From: an uncultured Acidobacteriota bacterium
Lineage (GTDB): Bacteria > Acidobacteriota > UBA6911 > CAINFC01
Reading direction: 5' to 3'
DNA length: 53,534 bases
Assembly (NCBI GenBank): GCA_903847975.1
Contig: CAINFC010000316.1
Span: 1-53,534 of the forward strand
The notes below the pieces were generated by a model, which worked only from the letters and a program-made list of their open reading frames with translations, did no database searches and was not told the origin of the DNA. Of this stretch, positions 43,842-51,885 are shown in pieces. Every line of letters starts with the position of its first letter. The stretch's first letter is position 1. The translations under genes and the position numbers were made by a program.

Positions 43842-44561
43842 CTAGCCGGCCTTTTCTCCGAAAAAGCTCTTTTCGATTTCCTGAAACTGCTGGCTCAAAC
43901 GCCCGTCCACGATCCCCATGTCGCTTTCCACCAGGAAGCCGCCGCGCTCCATCCCGGCATCGGCCACCCACTCCAGAGGGATGCCCAGGGAATCGCTTCC
44001 CGGACCCGGAGAAGATGTTTTTTGAAGGGCCGCCAGGTCGGCGGGATGAACTTTGACCCGCACGCGCCGGGCATCGGCAACATGTTCCAGAGCCACACGG
44101 ATCATGGCCAGGAGCAGGTGCGAATCCATACGCACCTCGTGATGCGTTATTTTTTTAGCCACGGCCATCGCCAGGGCAGCCACCTGCCGCTCGCACTCTT
44201 CCATCAGCCGCCTTTGAAAAAGCTGCAGCTCCTGGACCGACCGCTCCAAGGCCCGGGCAGCGCTCTCCTCCTGTCGCACCAGCAGCTGCTTGCCCCTTTT
44301 CTCCGCCTCCTGAAATCCGCGCTGATAGGCATTGTTTTCCCGGAGCGCAACCTCCTCCTCCGACACGCCCATCAGGATCACCGGCTGGGGAGCCACCGGC
44401 TCCTGGACCACCGGATCTTCCAGAGCGAAGGCGGCGGCATCCTCCTCTGTGGGGGGCTCCTCGGCGGGAGGGGGTGACAGGAACCGGTGGATGTCCGGGA
44501 AAGTGTGCGCCGCCACCGGAACCGGATCCGCTCCCTGTTGCTTGAACACCCTAGACGACAT
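43842..44561 (-). CDS. fliH: Flagellar assembly protein FliH
   Basis: This 239-aa protein has an acidic, Pro/Glu-rich N-terminal half, a Glu/Gln-rich helical middle (EEVALRENNAYQRGFQEAEK) and a conserved C-terminal part (ALAMAVAKKITHHEVRMDSH, RVKVHPADLAALQ, GIVDGRLSQQFQEIEKSFF). FliH regulates the FliI ATPase. Its start overlaps the fliG end by 11 bases, indicating coupled translation. Confidence 0.92.
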   Translation of the reverse strand: MSSRVFKQQGADPVPVAAHTFPDIHRFLSPPPAEEPPTEEDAAAFALEDPVVQEPVAPQPVILMGVSEEEVALRENNAYQRGFQEAEKRGKQLLVRQEESAARALERSVQELQLFQRRLMEECERQVAALAMAVAKKITHHEVRMDSHLLLAMIRVALEHVADARRVRVKVHPADLAALQKTSSPGPGSDSLGIPLEWVADAGMERGGFLVESDMGIVDGRLSQQFQEIEKSFFGEKAG

Positions 44562-45558
44562 ACTGTTCCCCGCCGCCCTTGATGTCGATAATTCCCTGTT
44601 CGTCCAACCGCCGGATGATCTCGATGATATTCTGCTGCGCGGTCTCCACGTCCTTGACCTTGATGGCGCCCATATATTCCATATCTTCCTTGAGCAACCC
44701 GACGGCGCGCTCGGACATGTTGCGGAAGAAGCGCTGCCGCAGCTGTTCCGAGCAGCCTTTCAGGGCGGTGGCCAGATCCTTCTTGTCCACTTCCTTGAGC
44801 AGCTCCTTGATGGCCATGTCGTCCAGGCCCATGATGTCATCGAAGACAAACATCAGGTTGCGGATATTGATGGCCAGATTCGGATCCTTCTCTTCGATCT
44901 TCTCCAGGATGCCCTTGCCGCTCAGCCAGTCCATGCGGTTGAAAAGCTCGGCCACGGCCCGCACCCCGCCGTAGGACTCCCGGCTGAAGTCACCGACAGC
45001 CTCCAGCTTCTGGCGCAGAATGACCGTGATCTTCGAAATGATGTCCTGGGATATCTGCTCGATGTTGGCCATGCGGATGGCCACATCGGCGCGCAGGTTG
45101 GGCTGGAACTGGGTGATAATCTGCGCGGCCTTGTGCGAGGGCAGGTGGGCCAGGATCAGGGCGATGGTCTGCGGGTGCTCGGATTCGATGAATTTGGCCA
45201 GCTGCTGCGGATCGGCTTTGGCCAGGATATCGAAATTGATGGGACCCAGGGAACGGGTTACCTGGTCGAGCAGCTTGCGGGCCAGGTCGGTGCCGTAGGT
45301 TTTCATCAGCACCTTGCGGGCATATTCCACTCCGCCCTGGGCCACGAACTGCTGGGCGATGCTCATCTGGTGGAATTCTTCCAGCACGGTTTCGGCTTCG
45401 CGCGGAGCGATGTTGCCGAGCAGGTAGATGGCCTTGGTGAGCTCCTGGGCCTCTTCCTGGCTGAAATACTTCATGACCTCAGCGCTGGTGTCCTCCCCGA
45501 GGAGAACCATGAGGATGGCGGCTTTGCGAATGCTTTCCGGGTCCTTTACGGGCGACAT
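44551..45558 (-). CDS. fliG: Flagellar motor switch protein FliG
   Basis: This 335-aa rotor protein couples stator force to the C-ring. The N-terminal part is IRKAAILMVLLGEDTSAEVM. The middle carries LAKFIESEHPQTIALILAHL, the EHPQ motif. The C-terminal torque helix region has MFVFDDIMGLDDMAIKELLK, with charged residues expected at the stator interface, and FFRNMSERAVGLLKEDMEYM. It lies six bases after fliF. Confidence 0.97.
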   Translation of the reverse strand: MSPVKDPESIRKAAILMVLLGEDTSAEVMKYFSQEEAQELTKAIYLLGNIAPREAETVLEEFHQMSIAQQFVAQGGVEYARKVLMKTYGTDLARKLLDQVTRSLGPINFDILAKADPQQLAKFIESEHPQTIALILAHLPSHKAAQIITQFQPNLRADVAIRMANIEQISQDIISKITVILRQKLEAVGDFSRESYGGVRAVAELFNRMDWLSGKGILEKIEEKDPNLAINIRNLMFVFDDIMGLDDMAIKELLKEVDKKDLATALKGCSEQLRQRFFRNMSERAVGLLKEDMEYMGAIKVKDVETAQQNIIEIIRRLDEQGIIDIKGGGEQYVV

Positions 45559-45564
45559 AATCTC

Positions 45565-47385
45565 TTATTCCTGCTTAAAAAACCAGGTGCGCAGCAGCTG
45601 CGCCACCGCTTCCGGATTTTCTGCAGCCATCTGGTTGATGCGCTTTTTAATCACCGACGATTTTTTGGCGTCGATATTGATCTCGCTGGCAGCCAATTCG
45701 TTCTCCAGCTGGGCTTCCAGGTCCTTTTCCACCTCCGCCAGGCGTCGGGGAATGTTTTCCGCCGCAACCTGGTAGGCACCGGAAGGGCCCAGCTCCGCGG
45801 CCGACAGGGTCTCCGGAAGGCCGGGAGTCATTCCCCCCGGCTGCCCGCCCAGGGCAGGCAGCCCTTCCGGCAGCCCCTCCGGAACCGCCTCCGGCGCCTG
45901 CTCTGCGGTTTCCGGCAGCAGCAGCGGAGAGGGAATCTCCGCGGGCAGGGGCTCGGGGGCAATGGTCCGGAATATGCGGCGCTGGAAGGGGAGAAAAATC
46001 GTCAGGTAAATCATCAGGATCAGCAGCGCCAGGAAAATATACCGGGAGTTGGGCTGCACGTAGTCGAAATAGTAAGTCCGCCACAACCGCTCCGCCTCCT
46101 CCGGCGGGCTTTCCACGGTAAGAAAGGAAAGGTTCTCCACGGTGACCATATCTCCGCGCCCGGCATTGAAACCGACCGCCGCCATCACCAGGTCCTTGAT
46201 TTTCTGGATTTCCTGCGGGGTGCGGGCCGTGTAGCTGACGGTCTTCTGCCCCTTGGCATCCTGCGCGGTGACCGCCTTATCGTCGACAATGACCGCCACG
46301 GAAATTTTCTTGATCTGCCCGCGGCCCTGTACCGCCCGACGGACGGTGCGCGGCACCTCAAACTGGGTGGTCTCCTCCTGCTTGTTCCTTTCCCCGGTCA
46401 CCGAAGCCACCGCCTGCGAGGGATTTTGCGGCGCGGCCGGCAGGTTGCCGGGAACCCCCACCACACCGCCGAGCCCCGGACTTCCCCCGGAGTATTCGCG
46501 GTTGACCTGGCGCCGGGAAACCGCCGCCTTGTCCGGATCGTAGAGCTCCGCCGTTTCCTCCACCTGGTCCAGGTTCAGCTCGACAGAGGTACGGGCGCTG
46601 ACTTTTCCCGCCCCGACCACCGGCTCCAGAATGGAGACGACCTTGGAATTCAGCTCGTTTTCCATCGAGGCCTTGGCCTCCAGCTCCGGCTTGGACAGCC
46701 CGGGGGCCTGATCTTCTTTCAGCGGGACGGAAAGGACCTTGCCGCGGACATCCATGATGGATATATTTTCCGGCTTCAGCCCGGGTACCGCGCTGGCCAT
46801 CATATTGGTAATGCCGATAATGCTTTCCTTGGCCAGGCCGCGGCCGGTCTTGAGCTTTACCACCACGGACGCCTTGGCCGGCTCCTCCTGCTCCCTGTAG
46901 AGCGCCGCCTTGGGCAGCACCAGGTGGACACGGGCCGAGGCCACTTCCTGCAGGCTGGCAATGCTCCTGGAAATCTCCCCTTCCAGCGCCCTGCGGAAGT
47001 TGACCTGTTCGATGAACTCCGACAGCCCGAAGTTGGTCCGATCGAAAATTTCGAAACCGATTTTGCCGCTCTGGGGAAAACCTTCGGCGGCCATTTGCAC
47101 CCGGAGCTCGTCCACCTGGGAGGCCGGTACGCTGATGGCCGTCCCGCCGGCTTCCAGGTGAAATGGAATCTTCTGGGTTTTCAGCCGGTTGGCAAGAACG
47201 CCGGCATCCTCCGGATTCATGCCGGAATAGAGGGTCTGGTAAGTTTCCTGGCCGGTATAATAAATAACGCCCGCCAGCCCCAGGACGATCGTCAGGAGCA
47301 TGGCACCGAGGCCGATCCGCTGGGCGCGAGTCAGCTTTTCGAAGGCCTCGGTCATTTTTTGCATGCGATTGGTTTCATCCGCCAT
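45565..47385 (-). CDS. fliF: Flagellar MS-ring protein FliF
   Basis: This 606-aa protein forms the MS ring. The first transmembrane segment is GLGAMLLTIVLGLAGVIYYT (~residues 24-45). Ring-building motifs include YQTLYSGMNPEDAGVLANRL, QVNFRRALEGEISRSIASLQ and ARVHLVLPKAALYREQEEPA. The second transmembrane segment is YIFLALLILMIYLTIFLPF (~residue 455). The C-terminal tail (AENPEAVAQLLRTWFFKQE) binds FliG. It lies about 80 bases after fliE. Confidence 0.97.
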   Translation of the reverse strand: MADETNRMQKMTEAFEKLTRAQRIGLGAMLLTIVLGLAGVIYYTGQETYQTLYSGMNPEDAGVLANRLKTQKIPFHLEAGGTAISVPASQVDELRVQMAAEGFPQSGKIGFEIFDRTNFGLSEFIEQVNFRRALEGEISRSIASLQEVASARVHLVLPKAALYREQEEPAKASVVVKLKTGRGLAKESIIGITNMMASAVPGLKPENISIMDVRGKVLSVPLKEDQAPGLSKPELEAKASMENELNSKVVSILEPVVGAGKVSARTSVELNLDQVEETAELYDPDKAAVSRRQVNREYSGGSPGLGGVVGVPGNLPAAPQNPSQAVASVTGERNKQEETTQFEVPRTVRRAVQGRGQIKKISVAVIVDDKAVTAQDAKGQKTVSYTARTPQEIQKIKDLVMAAVGFNAGRGDMVTVENLSFLTVESPPEEAERLWRTYYFDYVQPNSRYIFLALLILMIYLTIFLPFQRRIFRTIAPEPLPAEIPSPLLLPETAEQAPEAVPEGLPEGLPALGGQPGGMTPGLPETLSAAELGPSGAYQVAAENIPRRLAEVEKDLEAQLENELAASEINIDAKKSSVIKKRINQMAAENPEAVAQLLRTWFFKQE

Positions 47386-47464
47386 AACGTTCCACTTCCT
47401 TGATTTTCGCCGTGACTTCCCTGTCCCGCCGGAGCGCTTTCGAAAAGATGCCGGTCAGCCGGCT

Positions 47465-47782
47465 TCAGGCCTGCATTCTCATGATCTCCTGGTAGGCCTG
47501 GACCAGGCGGTTGCGCACCTGCAGCATCATCTGAAAGGATACATCCGCCTTGTTCACCGCCAGCATGATGGAATGAATGTCGGTGCTTTTTCCCGCCATG
47601 AAATTACGAATCTGGGCATCCGATTGGCTTTGAACCTCGTTGACCTGGTTTACGGCTTCCTTCAGAAAATCGCCGAAGGAAGAAGTTTTTTCGGCTTGCC
47701 CGGTGGCGGGGGAGGGTACAGGCTTCGACAGCTCCGGAACATTCAAAATTCCGGGCAGCTTACCGATGGTGGGCCCTTGCAT
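47465..47782 (-). CDS. fliE: Flagellar hook-basal body complex protein FliE
   Basis: This 105-aa protein is the adapter between the MS ring and rod. The C-terminal part DIHSIMLAVNKADVSFQMML then QVRNRLVQAYQEIMRMQA is typical, with SSFGDFLKEAVNQVNEVQSQ before it. It sits between flgC and fliF, as in many flgBC-fliE operons, with about 90 bases after the flgC stop. Confidence 0.95.
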   Translation of the reverse strand: MQGPTIGKLPGILNVPELSKPVPSPATGQAEKTSSFGDFLKEAVNQVNEVQSQSDAQIRNFMAGKSTDIHSIMLAVNKADVSFQMMLQVRNRLVQAYQEIMRMQA

Positions 47783-47872
47783 GGCTTTACTTCTCCTTCC
47801 GTCCTACGGGAATTCCCCGTCGGCCTTTATTAAGAATACTGCTTTTCAAGTTGAAAATTCCAGGGCGGCAAC

Positions 47873-48313
47873 CTAAGTTCGTCCCAATTCAATGGAGCGG
47901 GTGACCATTTCCTTCAACACCCCCATCCCGGCCAGCATGGCCTGGAAAGAGCGGGTCGTGGCCAGAAGATCGGTCATCTCCGCCGCCGGATCCACATTCG
48001 GCAATGAGACGTAGCCGTCCTTATCCGCATCGGGATGCGAGGGATCGTACTTTTTGAGCGGATCGCTTTTGTCCTCGACAATCCCGGCGACGCGGACGGT
48101 GGTCAGCGGCCGGTTGACTTCATCATTATAAACGTTGCCGAAGGAGGAATCCGAAGGAACGGCTTCAAAAATGGTGCTGCGGCGGCGGTAGGGTCCGCCT
48201 TCCGGCGTGCGGGTCGTCTGGGCATTGGCCAGATTGGTGGATATCGTTTCAAAACGCTGCCGCTGGGCGGTCAGGCCTGCTCCGAGAACGGTTCCGGCAT
48301 CCAATAAACTCAT
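47873..48313 (-). CDS. flgC: Flagellar proximal rod protein FlgC
   Basis: This 146-aa rod protein has the family N-terminus GAGLTAQRQRFETISTNLAN then AQTTRTPEGGPYRRR. The C-terminal part contains YVSLPNVDPAAEMTDLLATT then RSFQAMLAGMGVLKEMVTRS. It begins two bases after the flgB stop, with a GAGGG ribosome site within flgB. Confidence 0.96.
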   Translation of the reverse strand: MSLLDAGTVLGAGLTAQRQRFETISTNLANAQTTRTPEGGPYRRRSTIFEAVPSDSSFGNVYNDEVNRPLTTVRVAGIVEDKSDPLKKYDPSHPDADKDGYVSLPNVDPAAEMTDLLATTRSFQAMLAGMGVLKEMVTRSIELGRT

Positions 48314-48315
48314 GA

Positions 48316-48711
48316 TTACCCTCTTGTATCGTTGATACTGCTTCGGATCAGGCGCAGCTTCTGCTGCATAACCTGAATAATGACATTGAACCGGGTGGAG
48401 GCGTTGCTCATGGCCCGCAGCTCCAGGTCCAGATTCACATTGTTCTGGTCCGGCCGGACCGCCAGGCCCTGCATGAATTCCGCAGAGGGCAGGCCCGTCG
48501 CTTGAGTGAGTCTCTCCGGCGAAGCCTGCCCTTTCTCGGCACTTTGAACCAGCTCTTCCATGTGCTTTTCAAAGGGGATGTCCTTGGCCTTGTACCCCGG
48601 GGTATCGATCTGCGCCAGATTTTCCATGCGCAGAACCTGTCTGCGGGCGGCTCCGTCCAGGTACCGCTCCATCAGGGCCAGGGTAGTGACTGTTGGTATT
48701 TGATTTGCCAT
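48316..48711 (-). CDS. flgB: Flagellar proximal rod protein FlgB
   Basis: This 131-aa rod protein has RMENLAQIDTPGYKAKDIPF near the N-terminus and the C-terminal helix region VNLDLELRAMSNASTRFNVI then IQVMQQKLRLIRSSI. GGAG precedes the ATG. It is the first gene of the main flagellar unit, which runs through fliK, and has a sigma-54 promoter 42 bases upstream. Confidence 0.96.
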   Translation of the reverse strand: MANQIPTVTTLALMERYLDGAARRQVLRMENLAQIDTPGYKAKDIPFEKHMEELVQSAEKGQASPERLTQATGLPSAEFMQGLAVRPDQNNVNLDLELRAMSNASTRFNVIIQVMQQKLRLIRSSINDTRG

Positions 48712-48752
48712 TTTATTGCTCCAACGACAATCGATTCATCCGGAAAATATCA

Positions 48753-48768
48753 AGCAATTAAAGTTCCA
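48753..48768 (-). promoter_or_regulatory. Sigma-54 promoter for the flgB-fliK unit
   Basis: The minus strand reads TGGAACTTTAATTGCT, with GG and GC in exact spacing and TTGCT at -12. The predicted start is near 48742, about 30 bases before the ATG. Confidence 0.72.
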
Positions 48769-48803
48769 CAGAAGCGGCAGTGCTGAAAAAGTCGCACATA
48801 CCG

Positions 48804-48936
48804 GACGACAGGCTCTTTCGCTTTTCTTCCCGCTCTTCCTAATCTTCCTGTGGTCCCTGTCTTTTCACAGGAAGACAGGGAAGAGCGGGGACGAAGAAAG
48901 AAGCCGTCCGTGTATTTCGGAAGGGGAAAGCCACTT
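48804..48936 (-). repeat. Hairpin repeat family F, copy 2 (between regulator gene and flgB promoter)
   Basis: It shares the same flanks and tail as 36796-36926, with a different loop. The arms CGCTCTTCC/GGAAGAGCG and CTTCCTGTG/CACAGGAAG pair within it. It lies 36 bases upstream of the flgB -24 element and about 120 bases past the regulator's stop codon, so it could separate the two transcripts or act as an enhancer region. No gene is seen elsewhere in 48712-49058. Confidence 0.75.
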
Positions 48937-49058
48937 ATTGCTAAGCCTGATGAGGCTCCCCGATGGCCTGAGATTTTCCACCAGGCCCTCGTCTACCGGG
49001 CCGGGGGAAATTAATTCCCGGTTCAGGGAAAAAAAGTCAGGCGCTGGCGGCCGTCCGG

Positions 49059-50348
49059 CTATTGTTCCAGGGCATACTCTTTCAGCTTGTTCCGCAGCGT
49101 TCGGGAGCTTACCCCGAGGATTTCCGCCGCCCGGGTTCGGTTCCCGCCGGTCTCATCGAGGGTATCCAGGATCATTTTCTTTTCCATTTCGGCAATGGTT
49201 CGCGCTTCCGTTCTGCTGAGACCATTCCGGTTTTCCTGCTCCCAGAAAAGGTCTTCCGGACGGATGACCGTCTGGTTTCCGAGCACCAGGGCCCGCTGCA
49301 CGATGTTTTCGAGCTCGCGGACATTTCCGGGCCAGTCGTATTTCTGAAGGAGCTGAATCGTTTCGGGAGCGAACTGAACCTCCCGGCAGCGGTACAGGCG
49401 GCAGAAGTGATCCACCAGCACGGGAATATCCTGCTTGCGTTCCCGCAATGACGGTATGGTCAACGGAACGACATTCAGCCGGTAATAGAGATCGGAGCGG
49501 AAGCTTCCGGAAGCGACCATGTCTCCCAGTCTCCGATTCGTGGTGGCAATCACCCGGACATTCACCGGTATCAGACGGGTGGCCCCGATCCGGTCGATCA
49601 CTCTTTCCTGAAGCACGCGCAAAAGCTTGGCCTGAAGAATGGGCAGCATCTCCGCGATTTCATCCAGGAGAATGGTTCCCCCGCCGGCCAGCTCGAACTT
49701 TCCGGGCTTGGAGGCGATGGCCCCCGAAAAAGAGCCGCGCTCGTGCCCGAACAGCTCCGATTCCAGAAGGTTTTCGGGCATGGCGGCACAATTCAAGGCA
49801 ATGAAGGGCCCCTTGCTGCGCGGGCTCCCGGCATGGATGAAGCGGGCCAGCAGCTCCTTGCCGGTACCGCTTTCCGCCTGGATCAGGACCGTGGCTTCGC
49901 TTTGCGCCACCTGCCGCGCCTTGTCGAGCAGCTCGCTCATGGCCGGACACTGGTGAACCAGGAAGCGGTCGCTGAGGGAATCCCGATCTTTTCGGGCATG
50001 CTTTTCCACGGCGCCCAGCAGCTGGCTGGAAGAAAACGGCTTCAGGAGATAGTCGCGGGCGCCGTAGCGCATGGCCTCCACCGCGTTCTCAATCGTTCCA
50101 AAAGCGGTCAGCAGGACCACCGGCATCCGCGGATCGATCCTCTGGGCCTGCTGCAGCAGTTCGATCCCGTCCATGTGCGGCATGCGCAGGTCGGAAATCA
50201 TCAGGTGGAATTTTTCCTGGGCCAGTTTTTTGACGGCATCCAGGCCGTTGCCGGCGGTAGTCACTTCGTACCCTTTCATTTCCAGGGTGGCATGCATGGC
50301 CGCCAGAAGCTGCCGTTCGTCATCAACAACCAGAATGTGCTCTTTCAT
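49059..50348 (-). CDS. Sigma-54-dependent response regulator, NtrC family (FlrC/FleR-like)
   Basis: This 429-aa activator has a receiver domain (residues 1-~120) with intact acidic pocket and phospho-acceptor Asp53 in LMISDLRMPHMDG. The AAA+ domain (~135-370) has Walker A ESGTGKELLARFIH and Walker B GTILLDEIAEM. A Fis-type helix-turn-helix follows (NRTRAAEILGVSSRTLRNKL). The sigma-54 contact loop reads GSFSGA where GAFTGA is canonical. It follows the kinase by 20 bases and precedes the flagellar genes, so it very likely acts as the flagellar FlrC/FleR-type activator. Confidence 0.93.
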   Translation of the reverse strand: MKEHILVVDDERQLLAAMHATLEMKGYEVTTAGNGLDAVKKLAQEKFHLMISDLRMPHMDGIELLQQAQRIDPRMPVVLLTAFGTIENAVEAMRYGARDYLLKPFSSSQLLGAVEKHARKDRDSLSDRFLVHQCPAMSELLDKARQVAQSEATVLIQAESGTGKELLARFIHAGSPRSKGPFIALNCAAMPENLLESELFGHERGSFSGAIASKPGKFELAGGGTILLDEIAEMLPILQAKLLRVLQERVIDRIGATRLIPVNVRVIATTNRRLGDMVASGSFRSDLYYRLNVVPLTIPSLRERKQDIPVLVDHFCRLYRCREVQFAPETIQLLQKYDWPGNVRELENIVQRALVLGNQTVIRPEDLFWEQENRNGLSRTEARTIAEMEKKMILDTLDETGGNRTRAAEILGVSSRTLRNKLKEYALEQ

Positions 50349-50368
50349 ATCGATCCGTTCCTATCGTT

Positions 50369-51691
50369 TTATGCGGGGATCCTTTCGAAAATCCCCGGCG
50401 CCCCGACTGCGGGCCGGCTTGCATGGTCCGGCGCCTGGCACGGGAAAGAAATCAGGAATTCGGTTCCCTTTCCGCGCACCGATGTGACGGCCATCTGGGC
50501 GCGATGATTTTCCAGAATCTGCCCGACGATCCACAGGCCCAGCCCCGTCCCCCCCCTGCGCTGGGAAAAACCGGGCTCAAAGAAGCGTGGCAGGATTTCC
50601 GGGTCCACGCCGATGCCGGTGTCGGCAATTTTCAGCTGGAGTCGTTGCGAATCCTGCCCGAGGCTCTCCTGCTGCGTTTCCACCCGGATCCGGCCGCCGT
50701 CCGGCATGGCCTGGATGGCATTGAGCAGCAGGTTCAGCATCATCTGGCGCAAGGATTCGGAATGCCCCAGAATCCGGGGGCAGCCGGCCTGCCATGAGGT
50801 CTGCAGCGAGATCCGATTGGCATCCAGCAGCGGCAGGGCAAATTCGAGAACCCCCTCCAGGACCGCATGAAGATCCAGGTCTTCGCTGATGTTCGGGGTT
50901 GGCCGGGCCAGGTGGAGCATGTTGGTGACCAGGGTGTTCAGGGTATTGACCGCCGCCTCGATCTGCCGGCACCACTTGCGGGCCGGGGCCAGTTCGGCCT
51001 GGGACTCATGGATCAGGCTGGCGTACAGGCCGATACTGCTCAGCGGATTCCGAATTTCGTGGGCCAGCTGGGCCGCCATGCCGCCCATGGCCGCCAGCTT
51101 CTCCTGGCGGTTGTTTTCCTCCTCCAGGCGCTTCCGTTGAGTGTCGTCATGGATGACCACGATCACGCCGGCTGCTTTCCGGGCCGTATCGTGAAGAGGG
51201 GAAGATGTAATCACCAGGTGCCGACGGACCTTTCCGGCGTCATCCCGCAAGGAAATCTCTTCGGCCGCCTCCCGCTCGGGGAACTCCAGGCCGGCCCGGA
51301 AAAAATCGGAGCACTGACGGTTTTCCGTCAGCTCCTCCATCCGGCCGACAGGCCGTTCGGGATCCAGGTCGAGCAGCTCCCGGGCGCGGCGGTTGCAGTG
51401 AATGACCTTGGATTCCCTGCCCAGGACCAGCACTCCGTTCGGCTGGCTCTCCAGGATATGCAGGAGCTCATTGCGCATGGCTTCCGTCTCCCGCAGGCTG
51501 GCCCTCAGCTTCGCATTGCTTTCCTCCAGCTCCTGGGACAGATACTCGATCTGCTGCAAAAGTCGGCCGTGAACCCCTTCCAGCGCCTCGCTGGCCCTGG
51601 TAAACATGGCAAAAGCATTCATCAGCTCCTGCGAGCTGGGAGAAAAGCCGTTTTCCGATTCCGTCATACCTGTCAAAGAAGCAATATTCAC
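50369..51691 (-). CDS. PAS-containing sensor histidine kinase (FlrB/FleS-like)
   Basis: This protein of about 440 aa has an N-terminal coiled coil (~25-80), a PAS domain (~75-190, LHILESQPNGVLVLGRES), HisKA with phospho-acceptor His211 (AAQLAHEIRNPLSSIGLY) and HATPase_c (MLNLLLNAIQAMP, DTGIGVDPEIL, GGTGLGLWIVGQILE). No transmembrane segment is visible, so it is probably a cytoplasmic sensor, like FlrB and FleS. The GTG at 51691 has AGGGAGGT five bases upstream; a longer frame to 51748 has no such site. It is driven by a sigma-54 promoter and partners the next regulator gene. Confidence 0.92.
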   Translation of the reverse strand: MNIASLTGMTESENGFSPSSQELMNAFAMFTRASEALEGVHGRLLQQIEYLSQELEESNAKLRASLRETEAMRNELLHILESQPNGVLVLGRESKVIHCNRRARELLDLDPERPVGRMEELTENRQCSDFFRAGLEFPEREAAEEISLRDDAGKVRRHLVITSSPLHDTARKAAGVIVVIHDDTQRKRLEEENNRQEKLAAMGGMAAQLAHEIRNPLSSIGLYASLIHESQAELAPARKWCRQIEAAVNTLNTLVTNMLHLARPTPNISEDLDLHAVLEGVLEFALPLLDANRISLQTSWQAGCPRILGHSESLRQMMLNLLLNAIQAMPDGGRIRVETQQESLGQDSQRLQLKIADTGIGVDPEILPRFFEPGFSQRRGGTGLGLWIVGQILENHRAQMAVTSVRGKGTEFLISFPCQAPDHASRPAVGAPGIFERIPA

Positions 51692-51728
51692 ACCCGACCT
51701 CCCTATCCTGGCTGCCTGGTTCTCCTGT

Positions 51729-51751
51729 TTTGGGACACGGATTCCCAAAAC
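51729..51751. promoter_or_regulatory. Palindrome at the transcription start of the kinase operon
   Basis: TTTTGGGA and TCCCAAAA form a perfect 8-bp inverted repeat with a seven-base spacer. It overlaps the predicted start (about 51748) and the first 20 bases of the leader, so it may be an operator or a 5' RNA hairpin. Confidence 0.45.
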
Positions 51752-51758
51752 CAGAAAA

Positions 51759-51774
51759 GCAACTCCTGTTCCAG
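51759..51774 (-). promoter_or_regulatory. Sigma-54 promoter for the kinase-regulator operon
   Basis: The minus strand reads TGGAACAGGAGTTGCT, sharing TGGAAC and TTGCT with the flgB promoter and with exact spacing. The predicted start near 51748 is 57 bases before the kinase GTG. Confidence 0.72.
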
Positions 51775-51853
51775 ACCGCCAGGATACAGGTCGGATGCGG
51801 AAATTTTCGACCCGCGGGCCCAGGAAGGATCGAAATCCCTAAGCGACTTCAGA

Positions 51854-51859
51854 TATAAT
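51854..51859 (+). promoter_or_regulatory. Sigma-70 -10 box for the divergent regulator
   Basis: A perfect TATAAT lies 26 bases before the ATG at 51886. No convincing -35 box precedes it. No sigma-54 motif is found on this strand. Confidence 0.5.
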
Positions 51860-51885
51860 TGATTTTTTTACTGAGTCAGACTGCT

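Noticed and set aside
44332-47403. A 1023-codon plus-strand frame opposite fliG and fliF
   Set aside because: It is antisense to textbook flagellar genes; no independent evidence for it.
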